A DNA stretch of 64,000 bases from Sphingomonas sp. TREG-RG-20F-R18-01 (lineage in GTDB: Bacteria > Pseudomonadota > Alphaproteobacteria > Sphingomonadales > Sphingomonadaceae). The position numbers and the translations under genes were made by a program. The stretch covers positions 124,001 to 188,000 of the forward strand of contig NZ_JAKNQQ010000005.1 in NCBI RefSeq assembly GCF_022662475.1, written 5' to 3'. Below the pieces are notes generated by a model that was given only the letters and a program-made list of their open reading frames with translations, made no database searches and was not told the origin of the DNA. Positions 42,677 to 51,364 of the stretch are shown here, piece by piece. Numbering within the stretch: the first letter of the stretch is position 1; every line of letters starts with the position of its first letter.

Positions 42677-43978
42677 TTACCCCGCCCGCTTCAACGGACC
42701 GAGCGCGATTCCCAGCCGTTTCACGCGGTAATAGAAGGTCTTGCGCGGGATACCGAGCTGTTCGATCGCGGCGCCGACCTCGCCGTTCGCAGCCCCCATG
42801 GCCGCAATGATCGCGGCGCGTTCGAACGCATCGAGCCGCGTGGGCAGGCTCTGCGGCCGGTCGTCCGGCGCGGCCACCGCCGCATCGAGCCCAAGCACGA
42901 AGCGTTCCGCGAAATGCGCGAGTTCGCGGACATTGCCGGGCCAGTCGTGCGTCGCGAGATGATGTTGCGCCGCGCCGCTCATCGCCGGCACCGGCTGGCC
43001 CAGCCGTGCGGCGGATTCGCCGACGAAATGCGCGAACAGCGGCACGATATCCTCGCGCCGTTCGCGCAGCGGCGGGATCCGCAGCCGCACCGCCGCGATC
43101 CGGTAGAGCAGCGCGGGGGCGATCGCATCCTCGCGACGGGCGCCTTCCTCCGCCGCGGTCGCGATCACGCGCAGGTCGATCGGGATCGTGTCGCGCGCGC
43201 CGGGCGTAACCAGCGCGCGTGCCTCGACCAGCGCGGTCAGCCGCGCCTGCAACGCGCGCGACGCCTGGTCGAGATCGTCGAGCAGCAGCGTCCCCCGGCT
43301 CGCCGCGACGACGCTGCCGCTGCCGACCCGCGCGAACAGGTCGCCGTCGAGCAGCGCATCGGGATAGGCCGCGCACGCCACCCCGAGCAGGCGATGCCGC
43401 CGCCGCTTGCCCGCCGCGTGGATCCTTCGCGCGAGCAGCGCCTTGCCGGTCCCCGTCTCGCCCTCGATCAGCAGGTCGATGTCGGCGTCCGCGAGCGTCG
43501 GGATCATCGCGCGCAGCCGTTCGATCGCGGGCGACTGACCGATCAGCCCATCGTCGGCCTCCGCGAGTGCGGCGGCACGCAGCGTCCGGTTCTCGAGTTC
43601 GAGCGCCCGCGCCGTTGCCGCGCGGGTGACGGCGGCGACCAGCACGTCGGGGTCGAACGGCTTGGTCAGGAAATCCCATGCCCCCGCCTTCAGCGAGTCG
43701 ACCGCCATCGCGACATCGCCGTGCGCGGTGATCAGGATCACCGGCAACGTCGGGTCGCGCGTGCGCAGCAGATGGAACAGCTCGGTCCCCGACAGCAGCG
43801 GCAACCGGACGTCGGTGACGACCACGCCCGCAAAATCCGGCGTGATCGCCGCGAGCGCGGGCGCGGCGGCGGGATAGGCATCGACCGCGAACCCGGCGAG
43901 CGCCAGCAACTGCGTGGTCGAGACGCGCAGGTCCTCGTCATCCTCGATCAGCGCGACGCGGGGCGGCGTGCTTGTCAT
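42677..43978 (-). CDS. dctD: DctD-like C4-dicarboxylate response regulator lacking the GAFTGA loop
   Basis: A 433-residue regulator. It has a receiver domain (phospho-Asp56 in VVVTDVRLPLLSG), an AAA+ domain with Walker A GETGTGKA and Walker B LLLDDL, and a C-terminal Fis-type HTH (VGAAIEQLGIPRKTFYYRVK). In the AAA+ domain the stretch after the conserved LLDGDLF runs straight into a short ARVGSGSVVAASRGT, so the segment holding GAFTGA is deleted. A conventional sigma-54 interaction is therefore doubtful. It is coupled to dctB upstream and partners it in control of dctA. Confidence 0.9.
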   Translation of the reverse strand: MTSTPPRVALIEDDEDLRVSTTQLLALAGFAVDAYPAAAPALAAITPDFAGVVVTDVRLPLLSGTELFHLLRTRDPTLPVILITAHGDVAMAVDSLKAGAWDFLTKPFDPDVLVAAVTRAATARALELENRTLRAAALAEADDGLIGQSPAIERLRAMIPTLADADIDLLIEGETGTGKALLARRIHAAGKRRRHRLLGVACAAYPDALLDGDLFARVGSGSVVAASRGTLLLDDLDQASRALQARLTALVEARALVTPGARDTIPIDLRVIATAAEEGARREDAIAPALLYRIAAVRLRIPPLRERREDIVPLFAHFVGESAARLGQPVPAMSGAAQHHLATHDWPGNVRELAHFAERFVLGLDAAVAAPDDRPQSLPTRLDAFERAAIIAAMGAANGEVGAAIEQLGIPRKTFYYRVKRLGIALGPLKRAG

Positions 43979-45696
43979 GGCGCGCGCCGCAGCAGGATCT
44001 CGAAACAGGCGCCCCCGCCCCCCGGCACCAGGCGGAGATGCCCGCCGAGATCCTCCATGATGTCCTTGGCGATCACCAGCCCGAGCCCGAGTCCCGCCGC
44101 CCGACTGGTGGCGAACGGCGTGAAGAGCCGATCCGCGATGTCAGGCGCGATGCCAGGCCCGTTGTCGCGGATCTGGAGCACGACCGTGTCCGCGCGTCGG
44201 TCGAGCGTCACCACGATCCGCGGCGCGTCCACCGTCGCGACCGCTTCGGTCGCGTTTTGCAGCACGTTGACCAGGACCTGCTCGAGCCGGATCCGTCCTG
44301 CGACGACATCGAGGCCCGCCGGAAACGTCGGCCAGTCCACCGCCACGCGCGACAGGCGGTCGCGCAGGATCAGTTGCGCCCCCTCGATGACGTCGGTGAG
44401 CGCGACCGGACCGATCTCGCCGCTCGCCTTGCGCGCGAATCCGCGCAATTGGGCGGTCACTGCGCCGATCCGCTCGGTCAGCCGGGCGATCGCCCGGAGG
44501 TTGCCGCGGACCTGCTCGGTCGCACCGCGGTCTAGCAGGGTCTCGCCGGTCGCGGCATAGGTGCGGATCGCGGCGACCGGTTGCGCGGTCTCGTGCGCAA
44601 CGCTGGCGGTGACCTGTCCGAGCGTCGCGAGCCGGTTGGCCTGGCGCAACGCCTCGCGCAGCGCGCCCGCCCGCGTTTCGAGCGCGGCGCGCTCCTCGAT
44701 CTCGCGGCTGAGCGCGGCGGTCCGGTCGGCGACCGCGCTTTCGAGCAGGCTGGTGCGCTCGGCGCGGCGGCGCGCGCGCGACCAGGCGCCATAGGCCAGA
44801 CCGATCAGCGCCAGTGCCAGCACGCCCGCCGCGGCCGCCACCGCGCGCGCGACGTCATCGACCGCGAGACGCGTCGATTGCGCCAGCGTCACCCGCCAGC
44901 CCGCGAAATCGGGTGCGGTCTGCTCGACCAGCAACGCGCCGGGGATGCCGGCGATGCGGATCAGCCCGGCGCCGTCACGCTGGAACGGCACGCCCCGCAG
45001 CGCCGCCGCACCGCTCTCGCGCAGCGCACGCTGTCGCAATGCTGGGGACAGCGGCCGGGTCGTCGCGAACCGCCACGCCGGGCGGCTCGCGATCAGGATC
45101 AATCCGGCGGGATCGGTGACATAGGTCACGCCCCCGGCGGCCGCCCATTGTCGCTCGATCGCGGCGAAATCGAGCTTGACCACCACCACCCCGCCCGCCG
45201 CGGTGCGCCGCGCGAGGTACAGCCCCGGGCGGTTGCTGACCGTCCCCAGCGCGAACTGTCGGCCTTCCCCCCGGCGTCGAGCATCCTGGAAATACGGGCG
45301 GAAGCGATAGTCGCTGGCGACGAAGCTGTGGCTGCTGCGGAAATTGCTGGCGGCGATCGCGTGGCCATCGGGGGCGATGACATACATGGCGGCCGCCCCG
45401 GTGAGCGCCGCCAGCCGTTCGAGCTTGCGATTCAGCGCATCGGTCGCCCCCGCCCCCCCGGCCAGCGCGGCGACCACGTCGCGGTCATCGGCCAGTGCCA
45501 GCGGAAGGAGCCGGAACCGGGCGATCTCGCTCGCCAGCAGCGCCGCGCGCAAGCGCGCATCGGCCGCGACCGACGTCGCCAGCCGCGCACGTGCGCTTTG
45601 TTCGACCGCGGTGCCCGTCCCCCAACCGACCGCGACCGCCAACAGCAGCGCGACGAGCAGGATCGCATATCGCTGGACGGGAAACAGCCGGGCCAT
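43975..45696 (-). CDS. dctB: C4-dicarboxylate sensor kinase DctB
   Basis: A 573-residue membrane kinase that senses C4-dicarboxylates. One membrane helix near the N-terminus (about 7-25), a periplasmic PAS-like ligand domain of about 240 residues, a second helix (about 275-295), a coiled-coil, HisKA with the H-box [15 protein letters not shown], and an ATPase domain ([28 protein letters not shown]). The ATG at 45696 directly precedes the first helix; an ATG at 45723 is possible. It overlaps dctD and is divergent from dctA. Confidence 0.9.
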   Translation of the reverse strand: MARLFPVQRYAILLVALLLAVAVGWGTGTAVEQSARARLATSVAADARLRAALLASEIARFRLLPLALADDRDVVAALAGGAGATDALNRKLERLAALTGAAAMYVIAPDGHAIAASNFRSSHSFVASDYRFRPYFQDARRRGEGRQFALGTVSNRPGLYLARRTAAGGVVVVKLDFAAIERQWAAAGGVTYVTDPAGLILIASRPAWRFATTRPLSPALRQRALRESGAAALRGVPFQRDGAGLIRIAGIPGALLVEQTAPDFAGWRVTLAQSTRLAVDDVARAVAAAAGVLALALIGLAYGAWSRARRRAERTSLLESAVADRTAALSREIEERAALETRAGALREALRQANRLATLGQVTASVAHETAQPVAAIRTYAATGETLLDRGATEQVRGNLRAIARLTERIGAVTAQLRGFARKASGEIGPVALTDVIEGAQLILRDRLSRVAVDWPTFPAGLDVVAGRIRLEQVLVNVLQNATEAVATVDAPRIVVTLDRRADTVVLQIRDNGPGIAPDIADRLFTPFATSRAAGLGLGLVIAKDIMEDLGGHLRLVPGGGGACFEILLRRAP

Positions 45697-45722
45697 GCGC
45701 GACTGTACCAGCCTCCCTGTCA

Positions 45723-45740
45723 TGTGCAACTTTCGGCACA
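45723..45740. promoter_or_regulatory. Inverted repeat TGTGC-N8-GCACA upstream of dctA, candidate DctD site
   Basis: TGTGC (45723-45727) and GCACA (45736-45740) form an inverted repeat about 180 bp upstream of dctA, resembling known DctD upstream sites in rhizobia. A second GGCACA half-site stands at 45767-45772. Confidence 0.45.
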
Positions 45741-45853
45741 CGGGCGTGCACTGCGCGCCCAAAGTCGGCACACCGCGCTAACGCGATGATGCGTAAGCCA
45801 TTGTTTTTGTGTCTATATTCGACTCGTCGCATTTACGCCCCGGCCGCAGCATC

Positions 45854-45871
45854 TTGGCGGCAATACTGCAA
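45854..45871 (+). promoter_or_regulatory. Sigma-54-like -24/-12 promoter upstream of dctA
   Basis: TTGGCGGCAATACTGCAA has GG and GC exactly ten bases apart and matches the TGGCAC-N5-TTGCA consensus apart from a few positions. It lies 52 nt before the dctA ATG. GG-N10-GC occurs by chance in GC-rich DNA, so this is only moderately likely. Confidence 0.45.
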
Positions 45872-45923
45872 CCACAGGTATCGCCGCAGAGCAGAACCTC
45901 GCGACCCAGAGGATGAAGGCCCC

Positions 45924-47273
45924 ATGACCATTTCGATTCCCGCCGCTGGCGACCAGCCGCCCGTCGCCCCCAAGCGCTGGTATGCACAGCTCTATTTCCA
46001 GGTTCTGACCGCGATCGTCGCGGGCGTGCTGCTCGGTCATTTCGCGCCCCACGCGGGCGAGGCAATGAAGCCGATCGGCGATGCCTTCATCAAGGCGGTC
46101 AAGATGGTGATCGCGCCGGTCATCTTCCTGACGATCGTGACCGGCATCGCCGGGATGCGCGATCTCGCCTCGGTCGGGCGCGTCGCAGGCAAGGCCTTCA
46201 CCTATTTCCTTTTCTTCTCGACGCTCGCGCTGATCATCGGGATGATCGTCGCCAACGTCGTCCGCCCGGGCGCGGGGCTCAACATCGATCCAGCCTCGCT
46301 CGATACGTCCAAGATCACCGAATATGCCGAAAAGGCGCATGAAACGACGCTGACCGGCTTCCTCACCAGCATCATCCCGGACACCTTCCTGTCGGCGATG
46401 ACGCAGGGGAACATCCTGCAGGTGCTGTTCATCTCGATCCTGTTCGGGATCGCGCTCGCGCTGATCGGCGACCGCGGCACCAAGGTGGTCGACCTGCTCA
46501 ACGACGTGTCGATCGCCTTCTTCCGGCTGGTCGGCATCGTGATGCGCGCGGCACCGATCGGTGCGTTCGGCGCGATGGCATTCACGATCGGCAAATACGG
46601 CGTCGGCACGCTCGCCAATCTCGCGACGCTGGTTGCCACCTTCTACGGCACGTCGCTGCTGTTCGTGCTGGTCGTGCTCGGGCTGGTCGCGCGGCTGACC
46701 GGCTTCTCGATCATCAAGCTGATCCTCTACCTCAAGGCCGAACTGCTGCTGGTGCTCGGCACCTCGTCGTCGGAAAGCGCACTGCCCTCGCTGATCGAGA
46801 AGATGGAACGCGCAGGCTGCCCCAAGTCGATCGTCGGGCTGGTCGTCCCCACCGGCTACAGCTTCAACCTCGACGGCACCAACATCTACATGACGCTGGC
46901 AGCGCTGTTCATCGCGCAGGCGTGCAACGTCGACCTGACGCTCGGGCAGCAATTGCTGCTGCTGAGCGTCGCGATGCTGTCGTCCAAGGGCGCGGCGGGC
47001 GTGACCGGCGCGGGGTTCATCACGCTCGCGGCGACGCTCTCGATCGTGCCGTCGGTGCCGGTCGCGGGGATGGCGCTGATCCTCGGGGTCGATCGCTTCA
47101 TGTCCGAGTGCCGCAGCCTCACCAACTTCATCGGCAATGCGGTCGCGACCGTCGTCGTGTCGAAGTGGGAGGGCAAGCTCGACGTCGCGCAGCTCAACGC
47201 CGCACTCTCGGGCAAGGTGCTTCCGGCGCCGGCCCTCTCGCCCGCCCCTGCCGCGCTTAGCGTCGCCAACTAA
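45924..47273 (+). CDS. dctA: C4-dicarboxylate transporter DctA (DAACS family)
   Basis: DctA imports malate, fumarate and succinate with cations. The 449-residue protein has the DAACS architecture of eight membrane helices, the re-entrant [17 protein letters not shown] (serine-rich hairpin), the substrate loop [17 protein letters not shown] and the second hairpin [21 protein letters not shown]. The C-terminal tail is short. Start at 45924 with AAGG upstream. It is first in the dctA-porin-malic enzyme operon and divergent from dctB. Confidence 0.96.
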   Translation: MTISIPAAGDQPPVAPKRWYAQLYFQVLTAIVAGVLLGHFAPHAGEAMKPIGDAFIKAVKMVIAPVIFLTIVTGIAGMRDLASVGRVAGKAFTYFLFFSTLALIIGMIVANVVRPGAGLNIDPASLDTSKITEYAEKAHETTLTGFLTSIIPDTFLSAMTQGNILQVLFISILFGIALALIGDRGTKVVDLLNDVSIAFFRLVGIVMRAAPIGAFGAMAFTIGKYGVGTLANLATLVATFYGTSLLFVLVVLGLVARLTGFSIIKLILYLKAELLLVLGTSSSESALPSLIEKMERAGCPKSIVGLVVPTGYSFNLDGTNIYMTLAALFIAQACNVDLTLGQQLLLLSVAMLSSKGAAGVTGAGFITLAATLSIVPSVPVAGMALILGVDRFMSECRSLTNFIGNAVATVVVSKWEGKLDVAQLNAALSGKVLPAPALSPAPAALSVAN

Positions 47274-47290
47274 GCGCCAAAGGACTTTCC

Positions 47291-48784
47291 ATGACGAAAC
47301 TTTCGCGGCTGCGCGCCGCCACGGCCATCCTCGTGCCATTCGCCGGCCTCGTCCTCGCCCCATCGTCGGCGCTCGCGCAGTCGAGTTCGGTCGAAAAGGC
47401 CCCCGCCACCCCGATCGCAACGGGCTATCCCGCCGCCGGGTCGGGCGATGGCGCCAACGCCAACGGGTACAATTTGTCGCGCTGGGCCGAGGACTGGCGC
47501 GGCATGGCGGACCCGGCGAAGCGCGACGATCCGCTCGACCGGCTCAAGTTCTTGCCGCTCGACCCGAATGGCGACATCTACCTGACGCTGTCGGGTGAAG
47601 CGCGGCTGCGGATCAACCACACCACCAACCCCAATCTGCGCGAGAGCAAGGCGCAGCGGCAGGACATTCTGCGGATCGTCGGCGGTGCCGACCTGCACTT
47701 GGGCTCGCATTTGCGTGGCTATATCGAGGTCGCGCATGGCGGGATTTCGGGTGTCGAGCTCGGCGCGCCCGCCGCGACGCTGCGCAACGATCTCACCGTC
47801 CAGCAGGCGTTCGTCGAGGGCGACGTCGATATCGGCTCGGTCCAGCTCGGCGCGCGCTACGGGCGGCAGGAATTCACCGACGGCCCCAACCTGCTCGTCT
47901 CGCAGCGCGACAACAACACGATCCGCTATACGCTAAACGGCATCCGGCTGTGGGCCAAGGGCAAGACCGTCCGCGCCGACCTGTTCGATCTCAAGCCGAC
48001 CGCATACGGCGATCTCGGCACCGAGGACGACGTGAGCGATCCGGCGCGGCGCTTCTCGGGCGTGTCGCTCGGCTTCGCGGTGCCCAAGACCGCGTTCGGC
48101 GGGTCGAGCCTGTTCGTCGATCCGTTCTTCTGGCGGCGCAAGAATTCGGTCGGCGCCTGGGGCGGGCGGATCGGCCCGGCGGAGCGTTTCTATGCGGGCG
48201 TCCATGCGTATGGCGATGCGGGGCCGCTGACGATCGACTGGACCGTCAACCATCAATTCGGCACCTATATCGACCAGCGGATCGACGCGTGGCAGTTCTT
48301 CGTCGCGCAGACCTACCGCGTCGGCAAGGCCAAGACCGCCCCGCGCGTCGGCGCCCATTTCGATTATTCGAGCGGCGGCGGCGGCTATGGCGGGCGGACG
48401 CTGAACAACGCCTATGCGCCGTTCGGCAACAACATCTATTACAGCTATCAATTGTTCCTGACGCCGTCGAACCTCGTCACGCTCGCCCCCAACGTGACCG
48501 TATCGCCCGCCAAGTCGCTCCGCGTGACCGCGGAATATGCGCTCAACTGGCGCGCGAATGTCACCGATGCGGTGTACCGCGCAAGCGGCGCGCCATTCGT
48601 TGGAACGCAGAACTTCCGCGCTGCGCGGATCGCCAACGTCTCGCGGTTGCAGGCGGTGTGGGCGGTGACGCCGCGCATCTCGGTGACCGGGCGCTACGAG
48701 CATCTCGCCGCCGGGCCTGCGCTCAGCGACGCGGGCTTCAAGAGCTCCGATTTCCTCGCCGGCTGGATCAGCCTGCGCTTCTAA
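47291..48784 (+). CDS. Alginate-export-family outer-membrane porin
   Basis: A 497-residue outer-membrane β-barrel protein. A signal peptide (about residues 1-29, ending SSALAQ) is followed by repeated amphipathic β-strands with the family's GEARLRINHTTNPNL, GARYGRQEF and a final aromatic strand (FLAGWISLRF). The alginate-export domain family contains substrate-specific channels. Sitting behind dctA, it likely lets C4-dicarboxylates or related acids cross the outer membrane; this is inference. AAAGGAC precedes the ATG. Confidence 0.85.
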   Translation: MTKLSRLRAATAILVPFAGLVLAPSSALAQSSSVEKAPATPIATGYPAAGSGDGANANGYNLSRWAEDWRGMADPAKRDDPLDRLKFLPLDPNGDIYLTLSGEARLRINHTTNPNLRESKAQRQDILRIVGGADLHLGSHLRGYIEVAHGGISGVELGAPAATLRNDLTVQQAFVEGDVDIGSVQLGARYGRQEFTDGPNLLVSQRDNNTIRYTLNGIRLWAKGKTVRADLFDLKPTAYGDLGTEDDVSDPARRFSGVSLGFAVPKTAFGGSSLFVDPFFWRRKNSVGAWGGRIGPAERFYAGVHAYGDAGPLTIDWTVNHQFGTYIDQRIDAWQFFVAQTYRVGKAKTAPRVGAHFDYSSGGGGYGGRTLNNAYAPFGNNIYYSYQLFLTPSNLVTLAPNVTVSPAKSLRVTAEYALNWRANVTDAVYRASGAPFVGTQNFRAARIANVSRLQAVWAVTPRISVTGRYEHLAAGPALSDAGFKSSDFLAGWISLRF

Positions 48785-48800
48785 GAGAAGGACCCCCGTC

Positions 48801-50402
48801 ATCGCTCCCGCCATCCATGCTGCCGCGCGCGCGCTGCTCGCCGATCCGCTGACCAACAAGGGCACCGCCTTTACCGAGGCGGAGCGCGATGCGTTCGGGC
48901 TGCACGGGCTGCTCCCGCCGCACATCGGGACGCTGGAAAGCCAGATCGACCGGCGGACGCGCGCGCTCGACGGGATGGCGGACGATTTCCACCGTTATGC
49001 CTTCCTCCGTGAACTCCAGGATTCGAACGAGATCCTGTTCCACGCGCTGGTCCAGCGGGACCTGCCGCGGATGCTCCCGCTGATCTACACGCCGACCGTC
49101 GGCGAAGGGTGCGAGCGGTTCAGCGAAATCTGGCACCGCCCGCGCGGGCTGTTCCTGAGCTACCCCAACCAGCACCGGATCGCGGACATCCTCGCGGACC
49201 CCGCGTTCGACCGGGTCAAGGTGATCGTGGTGAGTGATGGCGAACGCATCCTCGGGCTCGGCGACCAGGGCGCGGGCGGGATGGGCATCCCGATCGGCAA
49301 GCTCGCGCTCTACACCGCGTGCGCCGGGCTGCATCCGGCGGAAGTGCTGCCGATCCTGCTCGACGTCGGGACCGACAATGCCGCGCGGCGCGATGATCCG
49401 TTGTATGTCGGCTGGCGGCATGCGCGAGTCCGCGGCGACGAATATGACGCCTTCCTCGAGAGCTTCGTGACCGCGGTCTCCGAACGCTGGCCGAACGTGC
49501 TGCTGCAATGGGAGGATTTCGCGGGCCATAACGCGCATCGCCTGCTCGATCGCTATCGCGACCGACTGCTCAGCTTCAACGACGATATCCAGGGGACCGC
49601 GGCGACCGCGCTCGGCACGTTGCTGTCGGCGATCCGGCGGACCGGCGGCGCGCTGGCGGACCAGCGGATCGTGCTGTTCGGCGCAGGCGCTGCGGGATGC
49701 GGGATCGGCGAACTACTGGTGCGCGCGATGGTCGCAGATGGCCTGAGCGATGGCGAAGCCCGTACGCGGATCTGGGCGGTCGATCGCGACGGGCTGGTCG
49801 TCGCGGGCATGCCGGGGCTGACCCCGTCGCAGACGGCACTCGCGCGGCACGAGACCGACATCCCGATCCCGCTCGACCTGCTCGGCACGGTCGAGCGGAT
49901 CCGGCCGACCGTGCTGGTCGGCACCTCGGGGCAAAGCGGCGCGTTCGGCGAGGCGGTGGTGCGCGCGATGGCGGCGGGGGTCGAGCACCCGATCCTGTTT
50001 CCGCTGTCCAACCCGATCTCGCGCGCGGAGGCGCATCCGACCGACCTGTTCGACTGGACCGACGGTCGCGCGATCGTCGGCACCGGCAGCCCGTTCGGGG
50101 TCGCGGGCGTGACGCAGGTCAACAACGTCTTCATCTTCCCCGGCGTCGGGCTAGGCGCGCTCGCCGTGGGCGCGCGCTGCGTGACCGAAGGCATGTTCAT
50201 GGCGGCCGCACGCGAACTGGCGACGATGGACGGCGAAGGCGGCACCCTGCTCCCGCCGATCACCCGGTTGCGCGACATCGCGCTACGCGTCGCGACCGCG
50301 GTCGCGCGGCAGGCGGTGGCGGAGGGCGTCGCGCCCGCGAACAGCCCGGCGCCGACCGAGAGCGATATCCTGGCGACGATGTGGGTCGCGCGCTACGACT
50401 GA
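48801..50402 (+). CDS. NAD(P)-dependent malic enzyme with a non-standard start codon
   Basis: Malic enzyme decarboxylates malate to pyruvate, feeding C4-dicarboxylates from DctA into central metabolism. The frame contains the full family N-terminus (LLADPLTNKGTAFTEAERDA, GLLPPHIGTLESQ), then YTPTVGEGCERFSEI, the nucleotide-binding VLFGAGAAGCGIGELL and DDIQGTAATALG. The first ATG is at 48975, inside conserved sequence. Upstream in frame there is no ATG, GTG or TTG; AAGGA (48788-48792) is best spaced for ATC at 48801 or GTC at 48798. About 533 residues with the ATC start. Start is uncertain, identity is not. Confidence 0.88.
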   Translation: MAPAIHAAARALLADPLTNKGTAFTEAERDAFGLHGLLPPHIGTLESQIDRRTRALDGMADDFHRYAFLRELQDSNEILFHALVQRDLPRMLPLIYTPTVGEGCERFSEIWHRPRGLFLSYPNQHRIADILADPAFDRVKVIVVSDGERILGLGDQGAGGMGIPIGKLALYTACAGLHPAEVLPILLDVGTDNAARRDDPLYVGWRHARVRGDEYDAFLESFVTAVSERWPNVLLQWEDFAGHNAHRLLDRYRDRLLSFNDDIQGTAATALGTLLSAIRRTGGALADQRIVLFGAGAAGCGIGELLVRAMVADGLSDGEARTRIWAVDRDGLVVAGMPGLTPSQTALARHETDIPIPLDLLGTVERIRPTVLVGTSGQSGAFGEAVVRAMAAGVEHPILFPLSNPISRAEAHPTDLFDWTDGRAIVGTGSPFGVAGVTQVNNVFIFPGVGLGALAVGARCVTEGMFMAAARELATMDGEGGTLLPPITRLRDIALRVATAVARQAVAEGVAPANSPAPTESDILATMWVARYD

Positions 50403-50453
50403 AGGGCGTAGGCCGACGCAGCCAAAGCTGCCCGTGCGGCGTTGCATTGCGCT

Positions 50454-51182
50454 ATGATCGTGGCGACTGCCCTCCGCTGGTTGCGTCATGTGGCAACGCT
50501 CGCACTCCTCGTCGCGCTCGCGCTGGTCGTTTTCCTGGTTGTCCGCCCTGCGCCACAGGATCTGCCGTGGACGCCCCTTCGGCTGGACCAGCCGCCCGGG
50601 CTGTTCACCGGGCGCAAGCTCGCAGCGTTGGGGCGCGACGCGCCTGCCTGTCGCGCGCTGCTGCGCGATGCAGGCCTGAAATTCGCTGCCGTGCCGCCAC
50701 ATGGCAGCGATCAGTGCCGCATGCAGGACAGCGTGCGCATCGTGCCGCGGCAAGACATGCTGGTGCTCAGCCCAACGGTCGCCACCGCCTGCCCGGTCGC
50801 CGCCGGCCTGCTGCTCTGGCAGGCACAGGTGGTCCAGCCCGCCGCGCAGCGCCTGCTCGGGACGACGGTGGCGCGGATCGAACATCTCGGCAGCTACTCG
50901 TGTCGTCGGATGTACGGCCGATCGGGTGGCAGCTGGAGCGAGCACGCGACGGGGAACGCCATCGACGTCAGCACATTCGTGCTGGCGGACGGACGACGCG
51001 TGTCGGTACTGCGCGACTGGTCCCGCGACGATGCGCGCGGACGGTTCCTGCACGCGGCCCGCGATGGGAGTTGCCGTATCTTCGCGACCGTCCTGTCGCC
51101 GGACTATAACGCCGCACACCGTGACCATCTGCATCTCGACGAGGCAGACCGGGGCGACTTGGGCTGGCGCGCCTGTCGCTGA
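50454..51182 (+). CDS. Extensin-like LAS-type metallopeptidase, membrane-anchored
   Basis: A 242-residue protein with one N-terminal membrane segment (about 12-32, LALLVALALVVFLVV) and the extensin-like C-terminal domain. The metal-site pattern of LAS/M15 murein endopeptidases is visible: SEHATGNAIDVSTF and AAHRDHLHLDEAD (H-x7-D and HxH). Members trim peptidoglycan cross-links or bind it. The ATG at 50454 is chosen; a TTG 12 bases upstream is possible. No operon partner is evident; the gene follows the malic enzyme by 51 bases. Confidence 0.85.
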   Translation: MIVATALRWLRHVATLALLVALALVVFLVVRPAPQDLPWTPLRLDQPPGLFTGRKLAALGRDAPACRALLRDAGLKFAAVPPHGSDQCRMQDSVRIVPRQDMLVLSPTVATACPVAAGLLLWQAQVVQPAAQRLLGTTVARIEHLGSYSCRRMYGRSGGSWSEHATGNAIDVSTFVLADGRRVSVLRDWSRDDARGRFLHAARDGSCRIFATVLSPDYNAAHRDHLHLDEADRGDLGWRACR

Positions 51183-51240
51183 CCGGCGAAGCAGCCGCAA
51201 GGCGCGCGATGACGCGACGTTGCGCCGGCCCTGAAAAATG

Positions 51241-51318
51241 TTTCTGCCACCGTCCAATTCATTAGAAAACGTTTTAAATATTCTTTATAAAAGCTTTTGT
51301 TAATAACTAGGTAATTTG
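51241..51318. promoter_or_regulatory. AT-rich promoter-like patch before the second GGDEF-EAL gene
   Basis: A markedly AT-rich stretch in a GC-rich window, with TTTATAAAAG and the palindrome AAACGTTT, lies in the 182-bp gap upstream of the GGDEF-EAL gene. It probably holds the gene's promoter or a binding site for a nucleoid protein. Confidence 0.35.
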
Positions 51319-51364
51319 AGCCGGCCATGGTCTTGGCGCGTAAGGCGGATGTCTGGATAGAAAA

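Noticed and set aside
48975..50402. Malic enzyme starting at the ATG at 48975
   Set aside because: This would delete about 58 residues of conserved N-terminal sequence, including LTNKGTAFTEAER.
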